Shown here: positions 43,133 through 52,178 of the stretch, piece by piece
Layout: each line of letters opens with the position of its first letter
Position numbering within the stretch: position 1 is the stretch's first letter
DNA from: Planctomycetota bacterium
GTDB lineage: Bacteria > Planctomycetota > Planctomycetia > Gemmatales > Gemmataceae
Assembly: GCA_029777335.1 (NCBI GenBank)
Contig: JAKOSN010000020.1
Coordinates: 38,427-102,426, forward strand
Reading direction: 5' to 3'
Length of the DNA: 64,000 nucleotides
The notes under the pieces: model-generated
What the model was told of the DNA's origin: nothing
The model's input: the letters and a program-made list of their open reading frames with translations, nothing else
The model's database searches: none
Program-made: the position numbers and the translations under genes

Positions 43133-44464
43133 ATGACCAGTCGTTCTGCCCTCTGGGCCCTGGCCATCATCTTCATCGCCAACTTTCTCAACTACACCGA
43201 CCGCCAACTCGTGAGCGCACTGGAAAATCCGCTCGAAACCGCCCTCGACCTGGATGACATCGAGTTTGGCCTGCTCTGGACGCTGTTCACAATCGGGTAC
43301 ATGATCTGCGCCCTGCCGCTCGGCTTTCTGGCCGATCGAGGAAACCGTCCACGGATCTTTGCACTCTGCATTTTGATCTGGAGCCTGGCCACGATCGCCT
43401 CGGGATGCTGCGATAGTCTCCTGGTCTATCCGCGCGTGCAGCATCTGCTCGGACTCTGCCTGGGGAGCAAGCCACTTCAGGATTTCGGGCCGAAGCACAT
43501 TCTGTTCGGGGCGCGCGTCCTGATCGGGGTGGGCGAGGCCGGATGTCTTGTCATCGGCCCTTCCCTCATTAGCGATCTTTTTACTCCCAATCACCGTGGC
43601 CGCGCGCTTTCCGTCTTCTATCTGGGTCTGCCTCTGGGAGGCACCAGCGCGTTTCTTCTCGCGGGGTTAGCAGGCCAATTGCTGCACATGGACTGGCGAA
43701 CGATGTTTCTGCTCGCTGGGAGTCCCGGATTGGTGGTGGCATTGGCGCTCTGGTTTGTCCCTGATCCACCCCGCGGGGTCCAGGAGGGGGCCTGCCACGG
43801 CATGCACGGCGGCACACTGCGCGATTCGCTGCAGTTATTGCGCACACCCACGCTGGTTTTGATCATCCTCGCCCAGGCGTTCGCCGTCATCTGCCTTATT
43901 CCGTTGATCCATTTTGGCACCCGGTTTCTGGAGCAGAGCCGGGGGATGAACGGCGACGAGGCGCGCCTGTGGATGGGGGGAATGGCGCTGCTCGCCGGCG
44001 CCCTGGGCACTGGCCTGTCCGGGTGGCTGGGGGATCGGTTCGCCCTCAAACGGAAAGGCGCCTACGCCCTCCTGGCGGGCCTTGGGTTTCTCCTGGGCTG
44101 GCCGTGTCTGTATGTCGGCTTCACCGCTCCGGAACGCAGGATCTTTCTGCCCGCGCTAACCCTTGGGTGCTTCTGCTATTTTCTGTGCATGCCCGCTGTC
44201 AATACACAGATCGCCAATGTGGTGAGCCCGGCGCAGCGTGCGACCGCCTGGGCCTGGGCAGTTTTCCTGTTGCATCTGTTCGGCGATACGGGGTCGCCGC
44301 CACTGTTCGGTGCGCTGAGCAAGCAACTGGGCCGCGAACAGGCATTTGCTCTTTTTTCACTCGCTCTTCTCCCTGCCAGCGGATGCTGTCTGCTCGCTGT
44401 GCGCACGGCTGCGCGGGACCAGGAGCGCATCACCCAGGTAATTCAGAAGGAGGCCAGGGGTTAG
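43133..44464 (+). CDS. MFS transporter (spinster-like/ACS-type)
   Basis: 443 residues, about 12 transmembrane helices. N-terminal helix [18 protein letters not shown] and loop [15 protein letters not shown] are MFS signatures (the conserved D-R-G-x-R-P loop between helices 2 and 3). Helix 4 region [19 protein letters not shown] and the later [17 protein letters not shown] show the same fold. Substrate unknown; sphingolipid-, organic-acid- or sugar-transporting relatives all share these motifs. Fifty-six bases before the TSUP gene, so probably cotranscribed with it. Confidence 0.88.
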   Translation: MTSRSALWALAIIFIANFLNYTDRQLVSALENPLETALDLDDIEFGLLWTLFTIGYMICALPLGFLADRGNRPRIFALCILIWSLATIASGCCDSLLVYPRVQHLLGLCLGSKPLQDFGPKHILFGARVLIGVGEAGCLVIGPSLISDLFTPNHRGRALSVFYLGLPLGGTSAFLLAGLAGQLLHMDWRTMFLLAGSPGLVVALALWFVPDPPRGVQEGACHGMHGGTLRDSLQLLRTPTLVLIILAQAFAVICLIPLIHFGTRFLEQSRGMNGDEARLWMGGMALLAGALGTGLSGWLGDRFALKRKGAYALLAGLGFLLGWPCLYVGFTAPERRIFLPALTLGCFCYFLCMPAVNTQIANVVSPAQRATAWAWAVFLLHLFGDTGSPPLFGALSKQLGREQAFALFSLALLPASGCCLLAVRTAARDQERITQVIQKEARG

Positions 44465-44520
44465 CCGAGTCGGTGGTTTCTCCTGGGGAGAACGGCACCT
44501 CGGCCTGCACCGTGGGAGCA

Positions 44521-45339
44521 ATGGACGATCCACTTGTCATTCAGGGAATTCTGATTCTGTGTGCCTTCGCTGCCGGCTCGCTGAACTCGATCGCGGGTGG
44601 AGGGACGCTGATTACCTTCCCGGCACTGATCTCAATCGCGCACCTGGGGCCCGTGGCAGCCAACGCCACCAGCACCGTTGCTCTGGTCCCCGGTTCGATC
44701 GCCGGCTCCTGGGGCTATCGCCAGGAGATGCAACAGGAACGCTCTCGCATCCTCCTCTTGCTGGGACCAAGCCTGGTCGGGGGCCTGCTCGGCTCACTGT
44801 TGGTGACCTTGCTTCCCGAGAAGTACTTCGCCGCCCTGGTGCCGTGGCTCATCCTCCTGGCCGCCCTCCTGTTCATGCTCCAGCCGCGCTTGCTGAAATG
44901 GAGCGGAGCGGGGAACGAAATGAAGGAGGTAACCACTACCAGCCGCACCATGAAGGTGGGAGTGGTTTGCTTTCAATTGCTGGTGGGCATCTACGGCGGT
45001 TACTTCGGCGCTGGCATCGGAATTCTGATGCTCAGCACGCTTGGCGTGATGGGCGTGACCGACATCCACCGGATGAATGCGGTGAAGACGGTTCTCGCCT
45101 CCGTGATCAATCTGGTTGCGGTGGTGGTCTTCATTGTCAAGGGAGTGGTGGTCTGGAAAATTGCCCTGGTAATGGTGGCTGCCTCGATTCTGGGAGGCTA
45201 TCTGGCAGCCCGCATCGCCCGCAAACTCAATCGCAGCCTGGTGCGGGTTCTGGTGAGCATCATCGGACTGGGGCTGGCCGGGTATTATTTTGTGGTCCAG
45301 TATCGCCACTACTTCGAGAAGGCGCTCCTGAGCCAGTAA
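44521..45339 (+). CDS. TSUP family permease (TauE/SafE, anion exporter)
   Basis: 272 residues, about 8 transmembrane helices. Two copies of the family motif are visible: [21 protein letters not shown] near the N-terminus and [19 protein letters not shown] in the second half, as expected of the internal duplication. Members export sulfite, sulfoacetate or similar organosulfonates. The ATG at 44521 directly precedes the first helix. It follows the MFS gene closely; no sulfur-metabolism gene is next to it, so the substrate is open. Confidence 0.88.
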   Translation: MDDPLVIQGILILCAFAAGSLNSIAGGGTLITFPALISIAHLGPVAANATSTVALVPGSIAGSWGYRQEMQQERSRILLLLGPSLVGGLLGSLLVTLLPEKYFAALVPWLILLAALLFMLQPRLLKWSGAGNEMKEVTTTSRTMKVGVVCFQLLVGIYGGYFGAGIGILMLSTLGVMGVTDIHRMNAVKTVLASVINLVAVVVFIVKGVVVWKIALVMVAASILGGYLAARIARKLNRSLVRVLVSIIGLGLAGYYFVVQYRHYFEKALLSQ

Positions 45340-45393
45340 CGGCGAATCGCCAGGCACTAGCACGCGGCCCCTTCTCCCCACACGGCCTGACTC

Positions 45394-45422
45394 TTTCCAG
45401 GAATTCTCACCGTCGCTATAAA
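45394..45422 (+). promoter_or_regulatory. Sigma70-type promoter of the FKBP gene
   Basis: TTTCCA (45394-45399) and TATAAA (45417-45422) with a 17-base spacer, about 50 bases before the ATG at 45474. Confidence 0.55.
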
Positions 45423-45473
45423 CCCTTGATCAGTCGTGATGGAATCCGACATCTTCATCTGAAAGGGATTGCC

Positions 45474-45893
45474 ATGATTTCTCACAAGACCGTCGCGATG
45501 GTCGGGCTCGTTCTGAGCATCGCCGTGGGCGGTACACTGGCCCAGGATACGACCAAGGTGATCAAGACCTCGTCCGGGTTGCAGTACATCGAACTGAAGG
45601 TTGGCACCGGCCAGGAAGCCAGGAAAGACAACATCGTGGTGGTGCACTACACCGGGTGGTTGAAGGACGGCAAGAAGTTCGATAGCAGCGTGGGCGGAGA
45701 GCCCTTCGAGTTCAAACTGGGAGCCGGGATGGTCATCAAGGGGTGGGATGAGGGAGTCGCCGGGATGAAGGTCGGCGGCAAGCGCAAGCTGATCATCCCC
45801 GCCGAACTGGCCTATGGCAAGCGCGGCGCCGGGGGAGTGATCCCGCCCAATGCCGAGTTGACCTTCGAGGTCGAGTTACTCAAGGTGAAGTAA
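45474..45893 (+). CDS. Secreted FKBP-type peptidyl-prolyl isomerase
   Basis: 139 residues. Signal peptide 1-23 ([16 protein letters not shown]). The FKBP domain (about 30-139) has [70 protein letters not shown] and [11 protein letters not shown], the full catalytic set including Tyr and Asp of the active site. It assists folding of exported proteins in the periplasm. Site AAGGGA before ATG. Monocistronic with its own promoter at 45394-45422. Confidence 0.95.
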   Translation: MISHKTVAMVGLVLSIAVGGTLAQDTTKVIKTSSGLQYIELKVGTGQEARKDNIVVVHYTGWLKDGKKFDSSVGGEPFEFKLGAGMVIKGWDEGVAGMKVGGKRKLIIPAELAYGKRGAGGVIPPNAELTFEVELLKVK

Positions 45894-45910
45894 ATGCAAG
45901 GGTCAGGAAC

Positions 45911-45949
45911 GGTCGCCGCCCGAGGTTCGTGAACTGCGGGTCGGCGACC
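45911..45949 (+). terminator. Hairpin after the FKBP gene
   Basis: GGTCGCCGCCCG (45911-45922) pairs with CGGGTCGGCGACC (45937-45949) with one bulged base. There is only a weak T stretch after it. Confidence 0.4.
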
Positions 45950-46005
45950 TTCCCGGCCTCGTGCCAGCAAGACCGCCCAGAGCGCAAAGGGAAGGGGAAG
46001 TGGCC

Positions 46006-47076
46006 ATGAAGTTCTCGCTCGGTACCATGAGCGTTGGCGACATCCTTGATCGGGGTTTGAAGATCCTCCTGAGCCGGTTTGGCACCTTCTTCCTCATTCA
46101 CATGCTCGTCCAGGGCCCCAGCCTGGTCATCCAGCTCAGCCTCCCGTTCCTGTTCAGTTCTGATGTGATCCCCCTCCCTGGCCCTGGTGGCGAAGATCAG
46201 GAGGTGTTGACCGGCACGCAGATCGGCATCCTCCTCGCCGCCTCAACTGCGGGCCTCATCACCCTGCTCCTCCTCCCGATCGGCATGGGCGCGACCTTGC
46301 ACATCATTGCCCGGGAGTACACTGGGGAACCGGCAACGCTCAGCGAAGCCTTGAATGTGGCACTGGACAAATTTCTCGCCCTGCTGGGGACTGGCTGCCT
46401 GGTCTACCTCCTGCTCGGAGGGGTCTTTGTGGTCCTTGGGTGTGGTGGGATAATCGTTCTGAGCCTGATTGTGGCAGCACTAACAGGCGCAGCTGGAGCA
46501 GCTGGCCCTCAGGCAGCTGCCGCCCTTGGCTTGGTGGTGGGCTTGGCCACGATGTTCGGCGTCGGCGTGGTCGTCCTGCTGCTTTACACCTGGTATGCGT
46601 TCTTTGGGCAGGTGGTGGTGATGGAGAACCTCGCCGGGGTGGAGGCGATGTCACGAAGCAAGGAACTGGTAAGCGGTTTCTATCCGCGCTGCTTGTTGCT
46701 GGTCTTCTTGCTCATCCTGCTGACCATGATCGCCCCAGCCCTGTTAATGATGCCGATCGAGCATTTCTTCCCTCCGTTTGAGATCCTCCCCAAGCAACCC
46801 CCCCTCTTTCTGCCCCAGAACTATCTCGCTGAGGTTGGCATCCGGTTTCTCCTGGGCGTGTTGTTCAACTCCTTCTTCACGATCGGGATCACCCTGGCCT
46901 ATTTCGACCTGCGGGCCCGCAAGGAAGGATTCGACCTCGACGTTGCCGTTCGCCAGGAGGGCGCCGGAGGAGAAGACTTCCTGAACGAACCACGCCAGCC
47001 AAGGAGATCTGACGAGGACGACGACGAGGATGATGATTTGTCGAGCCGACCAGGACGTACCGACGACCAATGGTGA
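46006..47076 (+). CDS. Multi-spanning membrane protein (first gene of MoxR operon)
   Basis: 356 residues with about six transmembrane helices (FFLIHMLVQGPSLVIQL, IGILLAASTAGLITLLLLP, LGTGCLVYLLLGGVFVVLG, GLATMFGVGVVVLLLYTW) and a long acidic cytoplasmic tail (EDDDEDDDLSS). The layout (SVGDILDRGLKILLSRFGTFF) resembles the glycerophosphoryl-diester-phosphodiesterase-type membrane domain often found in MoxR clusters. ATG at 46006 with AAGGGGAAG. It overlaps the next gene by 7 bases. Probable scaffold in the operon; no enzymatic motif seen. Confidence 0.75.
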   Translation: MKFSLGTMSVGDILDRGLKILLSRFGTFFLIHMLVQGPSLVIQLSLPFLFSSDVIPLPGPGGEDQEVLTGTQIGILLAASTAGLITLLLLPIGMGATLHIIAREYTGEPATLSEALNVALDKFLALLGTGCLVYLLLGGVFVVLGCGGIIVLSLIVAALTGAAGAAGPQAAAALGLVVGLATMFGVGVVVLLLYTWYAFFGQVVVMENLAGVEAMSRSKELVSGFYPRCLLLVFLLILLTMIAPALLMMPIEHFFPPFEILPKQPPLFLPQNYLAEVGIRFLLGVLFNSFFTIGITLAYFDLRARKEGFDLDVAVRQEGAGGEDFLNEPRQPRRSDEDDDEDDDLSSRPGRTDDQW

Positions 47077-47756
47077 TACGCTCACTCCTACCCTTGTTGG
47101 GCCTCGCCCTGGCGCTTTGCCTTGAGCTGCCTGTTTCGCTGCAGGGTGCCCCTCCGCAGCCAGATGAGGCGCGCATTCACCGAGAACTGGAAACGATTCT
47201 TAGCCGTCCCGAGTTTAACAGGAGCCGGAGGTCCGGCGACAACAGCTTTCTCCAGGATTTGATCAAGCGTTTCTGGGATTGGCTCAACTCTTTGGCTGGG
47301 GCTTCCCCGGTCGTCTCCTGGACGCTCATCGCGCTCTGTCTGCTGTTGCTCGGCCTGATCGTTTGGTTCGTCCTCTGGCGCATTTCGCGGATCCTCACCC
47401 TCGGCGCACGCGCCGACACCGACGAGCAAACGGCTGCCCGCCGCAAACAACTCTCCCAGGATTTTCGGCAAGAAGCGCTGGAGCGAGCCCGTCGCGGAGA
47501 GTTCACCGAAGCGATCCGGTTTCTCTTTCTTTCTCTCGTTTATCACTTCGACGAAAGCGGGCGGGTTCTCTTCCAGCGTGCCTATACCAACCGTGAGTAT
47601 CTGACCCTCTTCAACGATCGCCCAGCAATTAGCCGTGATCTCGCGGTTTTTGTGGATACACTCGACGAATACTGGTACGGTCAGCATCCCAGCTCCGCTC
47701 AGCAATACGACGAGTGTCTGCGCCTGTTCGAGAGCCTCAATCGGGAGAGAGGCTAA
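47070..47756 (+). CDS. DUF4129-type membrane protein
   Basis: 228 residues: signal-like helix (5-25), extracytoplasmic segment (PDEARIHRELETILSRPEF, LIKRFWDWLNSL), one transmembrane helix (about 85-110), and the DUF4129 domain (EALERARRGEFTEAIRFLFLSLVYHFDESG ... YTNREYLTLF). The domain is usually next to transglutaminase-like or MoxR genes. Second gene of the operon, 3 bases before the DUF4350 gene. Likely part of a membrane assembly with the neighbours, possibly involved in cofactor or surface-protein maturation. Confidence 0.82.
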   Translation: MVIRSLLPLLGLALALCLELPVSLQGAPPQPDEARIHRELETILSRPEFNRSRRSGDNSFLQDLIKRFWDWLNSLAGASPVVSWTLIALCLLLLGLIVWFVLWRISRILTLGARADTDEQTAARRKQLSQDFRQEALERARRGEFTEAIRFLFLSLVYHFDESGRVLFQRAYTNREYLTLFNDRPAISRDLAVFVDTLDEYWYGQHPSSAQQYDECLRLFESLNRERG

Positions 47757-47758
47757 CG

Positions 47759-48907
47759 ATGGAAGAACCGAAACCGCTGAATCTGTGGTGGGCGGCACCC
47801 GCCGCGATCTTCCTGGTTCTGCTCCTCCTGACGCTGTTTGTCGACGAGACGCGAACCCACACCGAGGTCGGCACCAGCTTCGATCCAGGCAACTCCGGCT
47901 ATCGGGCAGCCTATCTGTTGCTTGAACAACTTGGCTATCCCGTTCGACGACTTCGCCGTTTGGAGGGAACGACGCAAGAAGTGCGCTGGCTCCTCTCCCC
48001 TCGTATGCGCGAGCGCGAGAAGGCGCAGGAGCACGATCTGGCAAGCCTGCGCCACTGGGTGGAGCGAGGGGGTCGCCTGCTGCTTGCCACCGAGAACGCC
48101 GCACTCCTGAACGCGCTGGGAATCCACGCGACACTGCAGAAAGATGCCAATCCCGACCGGATCGACGAGGTAGCTCTCGACGGCCGGAAGTTGCACCTCA
48201 AAGGTGGGACCGTGGTTCTCCACTTGAATGGCTTTCACGGGCCACGCTGGCTGAGTGTCGACGACAAACCCCTGGTGAGTATCCACTCTCGGGGCGCCGG
48301 GGAAATCTGGGTGCTGCATTACCCCGAGATGTTCACGAACCAGCTCGTTCGCCAAAGTGACAATGCGGTGGTGCTCTGTCGCCTTGCCGAAACCACGCTG
48401 GCCGGGCGGAGTGGCAAAATTGCCATCGATGAGTACTTTCATGGGATGCGCGACCGTCCGGGCGTGTTCGAGCTGTTGTTCACCCCTCCCGTGCTCTGGA
48501 TCACCCTGCTCGGTCTGGGATTGCTGGCGTTGCTCGTCTGGCACAACCTCCCGCGTTTTGGGGTGCTTCGCCCGCTGCCACCGCGGACACGTCGCTCCAA
48601 GGAAGAATTTCTCGATGCAATGGGCACCTTGCTCCATCGGAAGGGCGATTATGGGCACGCCTATCAGGTCGTCCGGGACGCTCTGGTGCGCGAGCTGGCC
48701 GCCCAGCTTGGTTTCCCGGGGGACACCGACCCTGCCGTGATCGCCGCTGCAGCCGCCCAGCGTCGCCAGCTGAATCAGGACCAACTCTGCCTGTACCTGA
48801 CCGCGAAAAAACCGCCAGGGGGAACGGGTCCCCAGGCATTTGTCCGGGCTCTTGCTGAACTGGAAGCAATCCGCGATGACTTCTATGCCCTTCCCCACGC
48901 CCGATGA
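47759..48907 (+). CDS. DUF4350-type membrane protein
   Basis: 382 residues. N-terminal transmembrane helix (LWWAAPAAIFLVLLLLTLFV), then DUF4350 (TSFDPGNSGYRAAYLLLEQLGYPVRRLRRL, LRHWVERGGRLLLATEN), resembling a GATase/ThuA-like fold; a second membrane helix at about 240-260 (VLWITLLGLGLLALLVWH) and a soluble helical C-terminus. ATG at 47759 with AGAGAGG upstream. Its 3' end overlaps the MoxR gene by 32 bases, so translation is coupled. Cellular role not established in the family. Confidence 0.85.
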   Translation: MEEPKPLNLWWAAPAAIFLVLLLLTLFVDETRTHTEVGTSFDPGNSGYRAAYLLLEQLGYPVRRLRRLEGTTQEVRWLLSPRMREREKAQEHDLASLRHWVERGGRLLLATENAALLNALGIHATLQKDANPDRIDEVALDGRKLHLKGGTVVLHLNGFHGPRWLSVDDKPLVSIHSRGAGEIWVLHYPEMFTNQLVRQSDNAVVLCRLAETTLAGRSGKIAIDEYFHGMRDRPGVFELLFTPPVLWITLLGLGLLALLVWHNLPRFGVLRPLPPRTRRSKEEFLDAMGTLLHRKGDYGHAYQVVRDALVRELAAQLGFPGDTDPAVIAAAAAQRRQLNQDQLCLYLTAKKPPGGTGPQAFVRALAELEAIRDDFYALPHAR

Positions 48908-49874
48908 GCCTCTCCTCACCGAGGTGCCCAGTATCGATCAGCTCTACGCCGCTGCTCGCCGCGAGATCGGCAAGGTGATCGTCGGCCAGGATGACGTTCT
49001 GGAACAAATTCTGGTCTGCCTGTTCGCAGGGGGACACGTCCTGATCGAGGGGATTCCCGGGACCGCCAAGACTCTGCTGGTGCGGGTGCTGGGTCGGATC
49101 TTTAGCTGCTCGTTCAAACGCATTCAGTTCACCCCCGATCTGATGCCGGCAGACATCGTGGGCACCAACGTCTTTGATCCCAAGGAGCAGGTTTTTCAGT
49201 TTCGCCCGGGTCCCATCTTTGGTCAGTTCATCCTTGGCGACGAGATCAACCGTGCCCCGGCCAAGACCCAATCGGCTCTCCTTGAGGCCATGCAGGAGCG
49301 GCAGGTCACGGTAGACGGGGTGAGTTATCCTCTCCCCTCGGTGTTCACCGTCTTCGCCACCCAGAATCCGATCGAACAGGAAGGGACCTATCCGCTCCCC
49401 GAAGCCCAGCTCGATCGCTTCATGATGAAGGTGCTCGTCACCTATCCGCCCGAGGAGCAGGAGGTGGAGATTCTCCGCGTCCATCAGCGCGGGATGCGGG
49501 TGGAAGAGCTGGATCGCTTCCAGTTGCGTCCGATCGGCGGAGAGAAGGAACTGCTGGCAGCTCAGGAAGAGATTCGCCAGCGCAGCATTCGTGAGGAGGT
49601 CCTGGGGTACATCGCACGCCTGGTTCGAGCCACGCGCAGCAACTTGCGCATCGAGGTCGGGGCGAGCCCTCGCAGTGGCTTGATGCTCCTGACTGCCGCC
49701 AAGGCGCGGGCTGCTCTGCGAGGACGCGGCCATGTCATTCCGGACGATGTCAAAAGCGTCGCTCGTCCCGTCCTGCGCCATCGGGTTCTGCTCAAACCCG
49801 GCGCGGAGGTGGATGGCTTCACCACCGATCACGTGCTGGACGAGATCCTGGCGCGAACGGAGATTCCTCGATGA
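48876..49874 (+). CDS. MoxR family AAA+ ATPase
   Basis: 332 residues. Walker A EGIPGTAKTLL, Walker B FILGDEINRAPAKTQSALLEAMQE, sensor 1 FATQNPIEQEGTYPLPEAQLDRF and sensor 2 SPRSGLMLL. MoxR ATPases act as chaperones that load metals or assemble complexes together with a VWA/DUF58 partner, encoded immediately downstream (ATGA overlap at 49871). The ATG at 48876 has GGAAG 9 bases upstream; an inner ATG at 48885 is possible. Target unknown; the operon arrangement points to a membrane-associated assembly. Confidence 0.93.
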   Translation: MTSMPFPTPDEPLLTEVPSIDQLYAAARREIGKVIVGQDDVLEQILVCLFAGGHVLIEGIPGTAKTLLVRVLGRIFSCSFKRIQFTPDLMPADIVGTNVFDPKEQVFQFRPGPIFGQFILGDEINRAPAKTQSALLEAMQERQVTVDGVSYPLPSVFTVFATQNPIEQEGTYPLPEAQLDRFMMKVLVTYPPEEQEVEILRVHQRGMRVEELDRFQLRPIGGEKELLAAQEEIRQRSIREEVLGYIARLVRATRSNLRIEVGASPRSGLMLLTAAKARAALRGRGHVIPDDVKSVARPVLRHRVLLKPGAEVDGFTTDHVLDEILARTEIPR

Positions 49875-51187
49875 TTCCCGTTCCCTCGCACCGGTTCATC
49901 CTCCTCTTCGGGGTCTGCGTGGTCGCCTCGCTCGCCATCCTGGCGTTTCCTGAAGCCCTGCTTCTGTTGCTGGCGACCCTGGTGGTCCTGCTGGGCGCCG
50001 CACTGCTCGATCTGGTCATCACCCCCTCGGCGCGAAGCCTGACCGTGGAAAGGCTCGTGGTCGATCCCATGTCGGTGTTGCGTCCGGAGTCGATCACCCT
50101 GCTGGTGCGCAATCAATCTTCGCTGGCGCTTGCGGTTCGGATCCGTGACACCCTTCCCCTGTCCTTTCAGACCGAAACGCCCGAGGTAACGGGACGCATC
50201 GTCGGCAAGGGAGAGCTTCGCCTGGCGTATCAGATTCAGCCCATCGCGCGCGGGCAGTTTTCCTGGGGAGCGATCCATCTTCGTCTGCGCAGTGTGCTGG
50301 GACTGTGGGAGAAACGCAATCTGCTCGAAGGAATGGCCACCTCCCGTGTTTATCCCAATGTGAGCGAGCTGCATCGCTATCACCTGCTGGCCCGCACCAA
50401 TCGGCTCGATGCCATGGGAATTCGCAAGGTGCGCCTGCGCGGAGGGGCCTGGGAATTCGAGTCTCTGCGCGACTATGTGCCGGGCGACGATGTACGCAAA
50501 CTCGACTGGAAAGCCACCGCGCGGCGGCGCAAACTGATTGTGCGCAATCATCAGGCCGAACGAAATCAAACCCTCCTTCTGCTCATCGACAGCGGACGCC
50601 TGATGACTGCCGAGGTGGACGGGACGGCGAAACTCGATCACGCCATCAACGCCGCGCTGGTGCTGGCGCACGTGTCTCTGTCACGTGGGGATCGCGTGGG
50701 ATTATGTGCCTTCTCACACAAGGTGCACAAGTGGGTAAGCCCACGTAGTCATGTGGCCCAGAATCGCCTGTTAACCGATGCTCTGTACGATCTCAAGGGC
50801 GACTTCACCGAAACGGATCACGGCCGGGCGCTGCGCACTGTGGCGGCCCGCCATTCCAAACGTGCCCTCCTCGTGGTGCTGACCGATTTTGTGGATGCTC
50901 AGACGGCTCAGGAAATGGTCGCGCACCTGCACCTGGCGGCTCGGCGTCACCTGGTGCTGTTCGTCGCCTTGAAGGATCCTTTCCTGGACCGTGCGGCGCG
51001 GAGCCATCCTCACACTCCGCAGGATGGGTTCCGCAAAGCCGCCGCACTGGACCTGTTACACGAACGCAGTACTGTGCTTGAGGATTTGCGGATGGCGGGC
51101 ATGCTGGTTGCCGATGTGGAACCGAAGGGAATCACTGCCCCTCTGCTCAACCACTACCTCCAAGCAACCACCCGCGGCCTGTTGTAG
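49871..51187 (+). CDS. DUF58 (VWA-like) domain protein, MoxR partner
   Basis: 438 residues. Two N-terminal transmembrane helices (FILLFGVCVVASLAILAF, ALLLLLATLVVLLGAALL), a beta-rich region, then DUF58 with FESLRDYVPGDDVRKLDWKA and a VWA-like metal site in LLLLIDSGRLM (DxS) and later TDFVDAQ. DUF58 proteins are the usual partner of MoxR ATPases. ATGA overlap with the MoxR gene. Last gene of the operon; its stop is only 5 bases from the stop of panB, which is convergent, so the two share an mRNA-end region with no room for a separate terminator. Confidence 0.9.
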   Translation: MIPVPSHRFILLFGVCVVASLAILAFPEALLLLLATLVVLLGAALLDLVITPSARSLTVERLVVDPMSVLRPESITLLVRNQSSLALAVRIRDTLPLSFQTETPEVTGRIVGKGELRLAYQIQPIARGQFSWGAIHLRLRSVLGLWEKRNLLEGMATSRVYPNVSELHRYHLLARTNRLDAMGIRKVRLRGGAWEFESLRDYVPGDDVRKLDWKATARRRKLIVRNHQAERNQTLLLLIDSGRLMTAEVDGTAKLDHAINAALVLAHVSLSRGDRVGLCAFSHKVHKWVSPRSHVAQNRLLTDALYDLKGDFTETDHGRALRTVAARHSKRALLVVLTDFVDAQTAQEMVAHLHLAARRHLVLFVALKDPFLDRAARSHPHTPQDGFRKAAALDLLHERSTVLEDLRMAGMLVADVEPKGITAPLLNHYLQATTRGLL

Positions 51188-51192
51188 CCGTG

Positions 51193-52038
51193 TCAGCGAA
51201 ATTCGTGCTCTGCGGACGGGAATTGGCCTTCGCGCACCTCACGGCAATAGGTCTCGACGGCGTGGGTAATGTCGTTCCCCAGATCGGCATATTGCTTCAC
51301 AAAACGAGGGCGGAGATCGTTGAACAACCCCAGGAGATCGTGGCTCACCAGGATCTGGCCGGTGCAATCGCTCCCTGCCCCAATGCCGATCGTTGGCACC
51401 TTGACCGCCGCGGTGATCTTTCGTCCCAGTTCCGAAGGGACGCATTCAACGACCATGGCGAAGACCCCTGCCTTCTCGATCGCCAGCGCATCGGCAAGCA
51501 ACCGCTCCTCGTCGCGCTGGACACGAAATCCGCCCAGGCGCCGAACCGATTGCGGGGTCAGCCCGATATGCCCCATCACGGGAATGTCGGCGTTCACAAT
51601 CGCCTCAATGGCAGCCACACTGCGTTGGCCCCCTTCGAGTTTCACCGCGTGGGCATTCCCTTCCTTGATCAGTCGACCCGCGTTTTCCACTGCCTGCTGC
51701 GGACTAACCTGATAGGACAGAAATGGCATGTCTGCGACCACCAGGCTGCGCCGCGCCCCGCGCGCCACCAACCGGGTGTGATAGATCATCTCCTCCAGCG
51801 TCACCCCGAGGCAATCCGGTTGGCCCTGAACGACCATCCCCAGGGAATCGCCCACGAGCAAGGCATCGACTCCTGCCCCATCAAGGAGACGTGCCATCGT
51901 GGCATCGTAGGCCGTCAGCATCGTCAGACGAGTGCCTCGATGCCGCGCGGCGAGAAAGTCGGGGACCGTGACGGGCAGGGTCTCCCGTGGAATGGAGATG
52001 CCACAACTGTTTTCGCGCGCCCGGATCCCTGCGCTCAT
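51193..52038 (-). CDS. panB: 3-methyl-2-oxobutanoate hydroxymethyltransferase
   Basis: 281 residues. It makes ketopantoate from alpha-ketoisovalerate and methylene-tetrahydrofolate, the first committed step of pantothenate synthesis. The barrel motifs TMLTAYDATMARLLD, VDALLVGDSLGMVVQG, HAVKLEGGQRSVA, VMGHIGLTPQSVRRLGGFRVQ, IGIGAGSDCTGQILVSHDLLG are all present, including the Mg-binding Asp residues and catalytic Glu (CVPSE). ATG at 52038. No panC or panD is adjacent. Identification is secure. Confidence 0.95.
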   Translation of the reverse strand: MSAGIRARENSCGISIPRETLPVTVPDFLAARHRGTRLTMLTAYDATMARLLDGAGVDALLVGDSLGMVVQGQPDCLGVTLEEMIYHTRLVARGARRSLVVADMPFLSYQVSPQQAVENAGRLIKEGNAHAVKLEGGQRSVAAIEAIVNADIPVMGHIGLTPQSVRRLGGFRVQRDEERLLADALAIEKAGVFAMVVECVPSELGRKITAAVKVPTIGIGAGSDCTGQILVSHDLLGLFNDLRPRFVKQYADLGNDITHAVETYCREVREGQFPSAEHEFR

Positions 52039-52178
52039 AGTGTGCTCCGAATGTGCCACCGACGCCTGCCACCAGGAGAGGGAGGTTTGCGAGCGCTCCC
52101 CACCCCGTCTCCCACTCGGACTCCCTTCCTCCTTATTATAAGGGTCTACCTGACAGGGAAAACAGCAACTGGCGATGC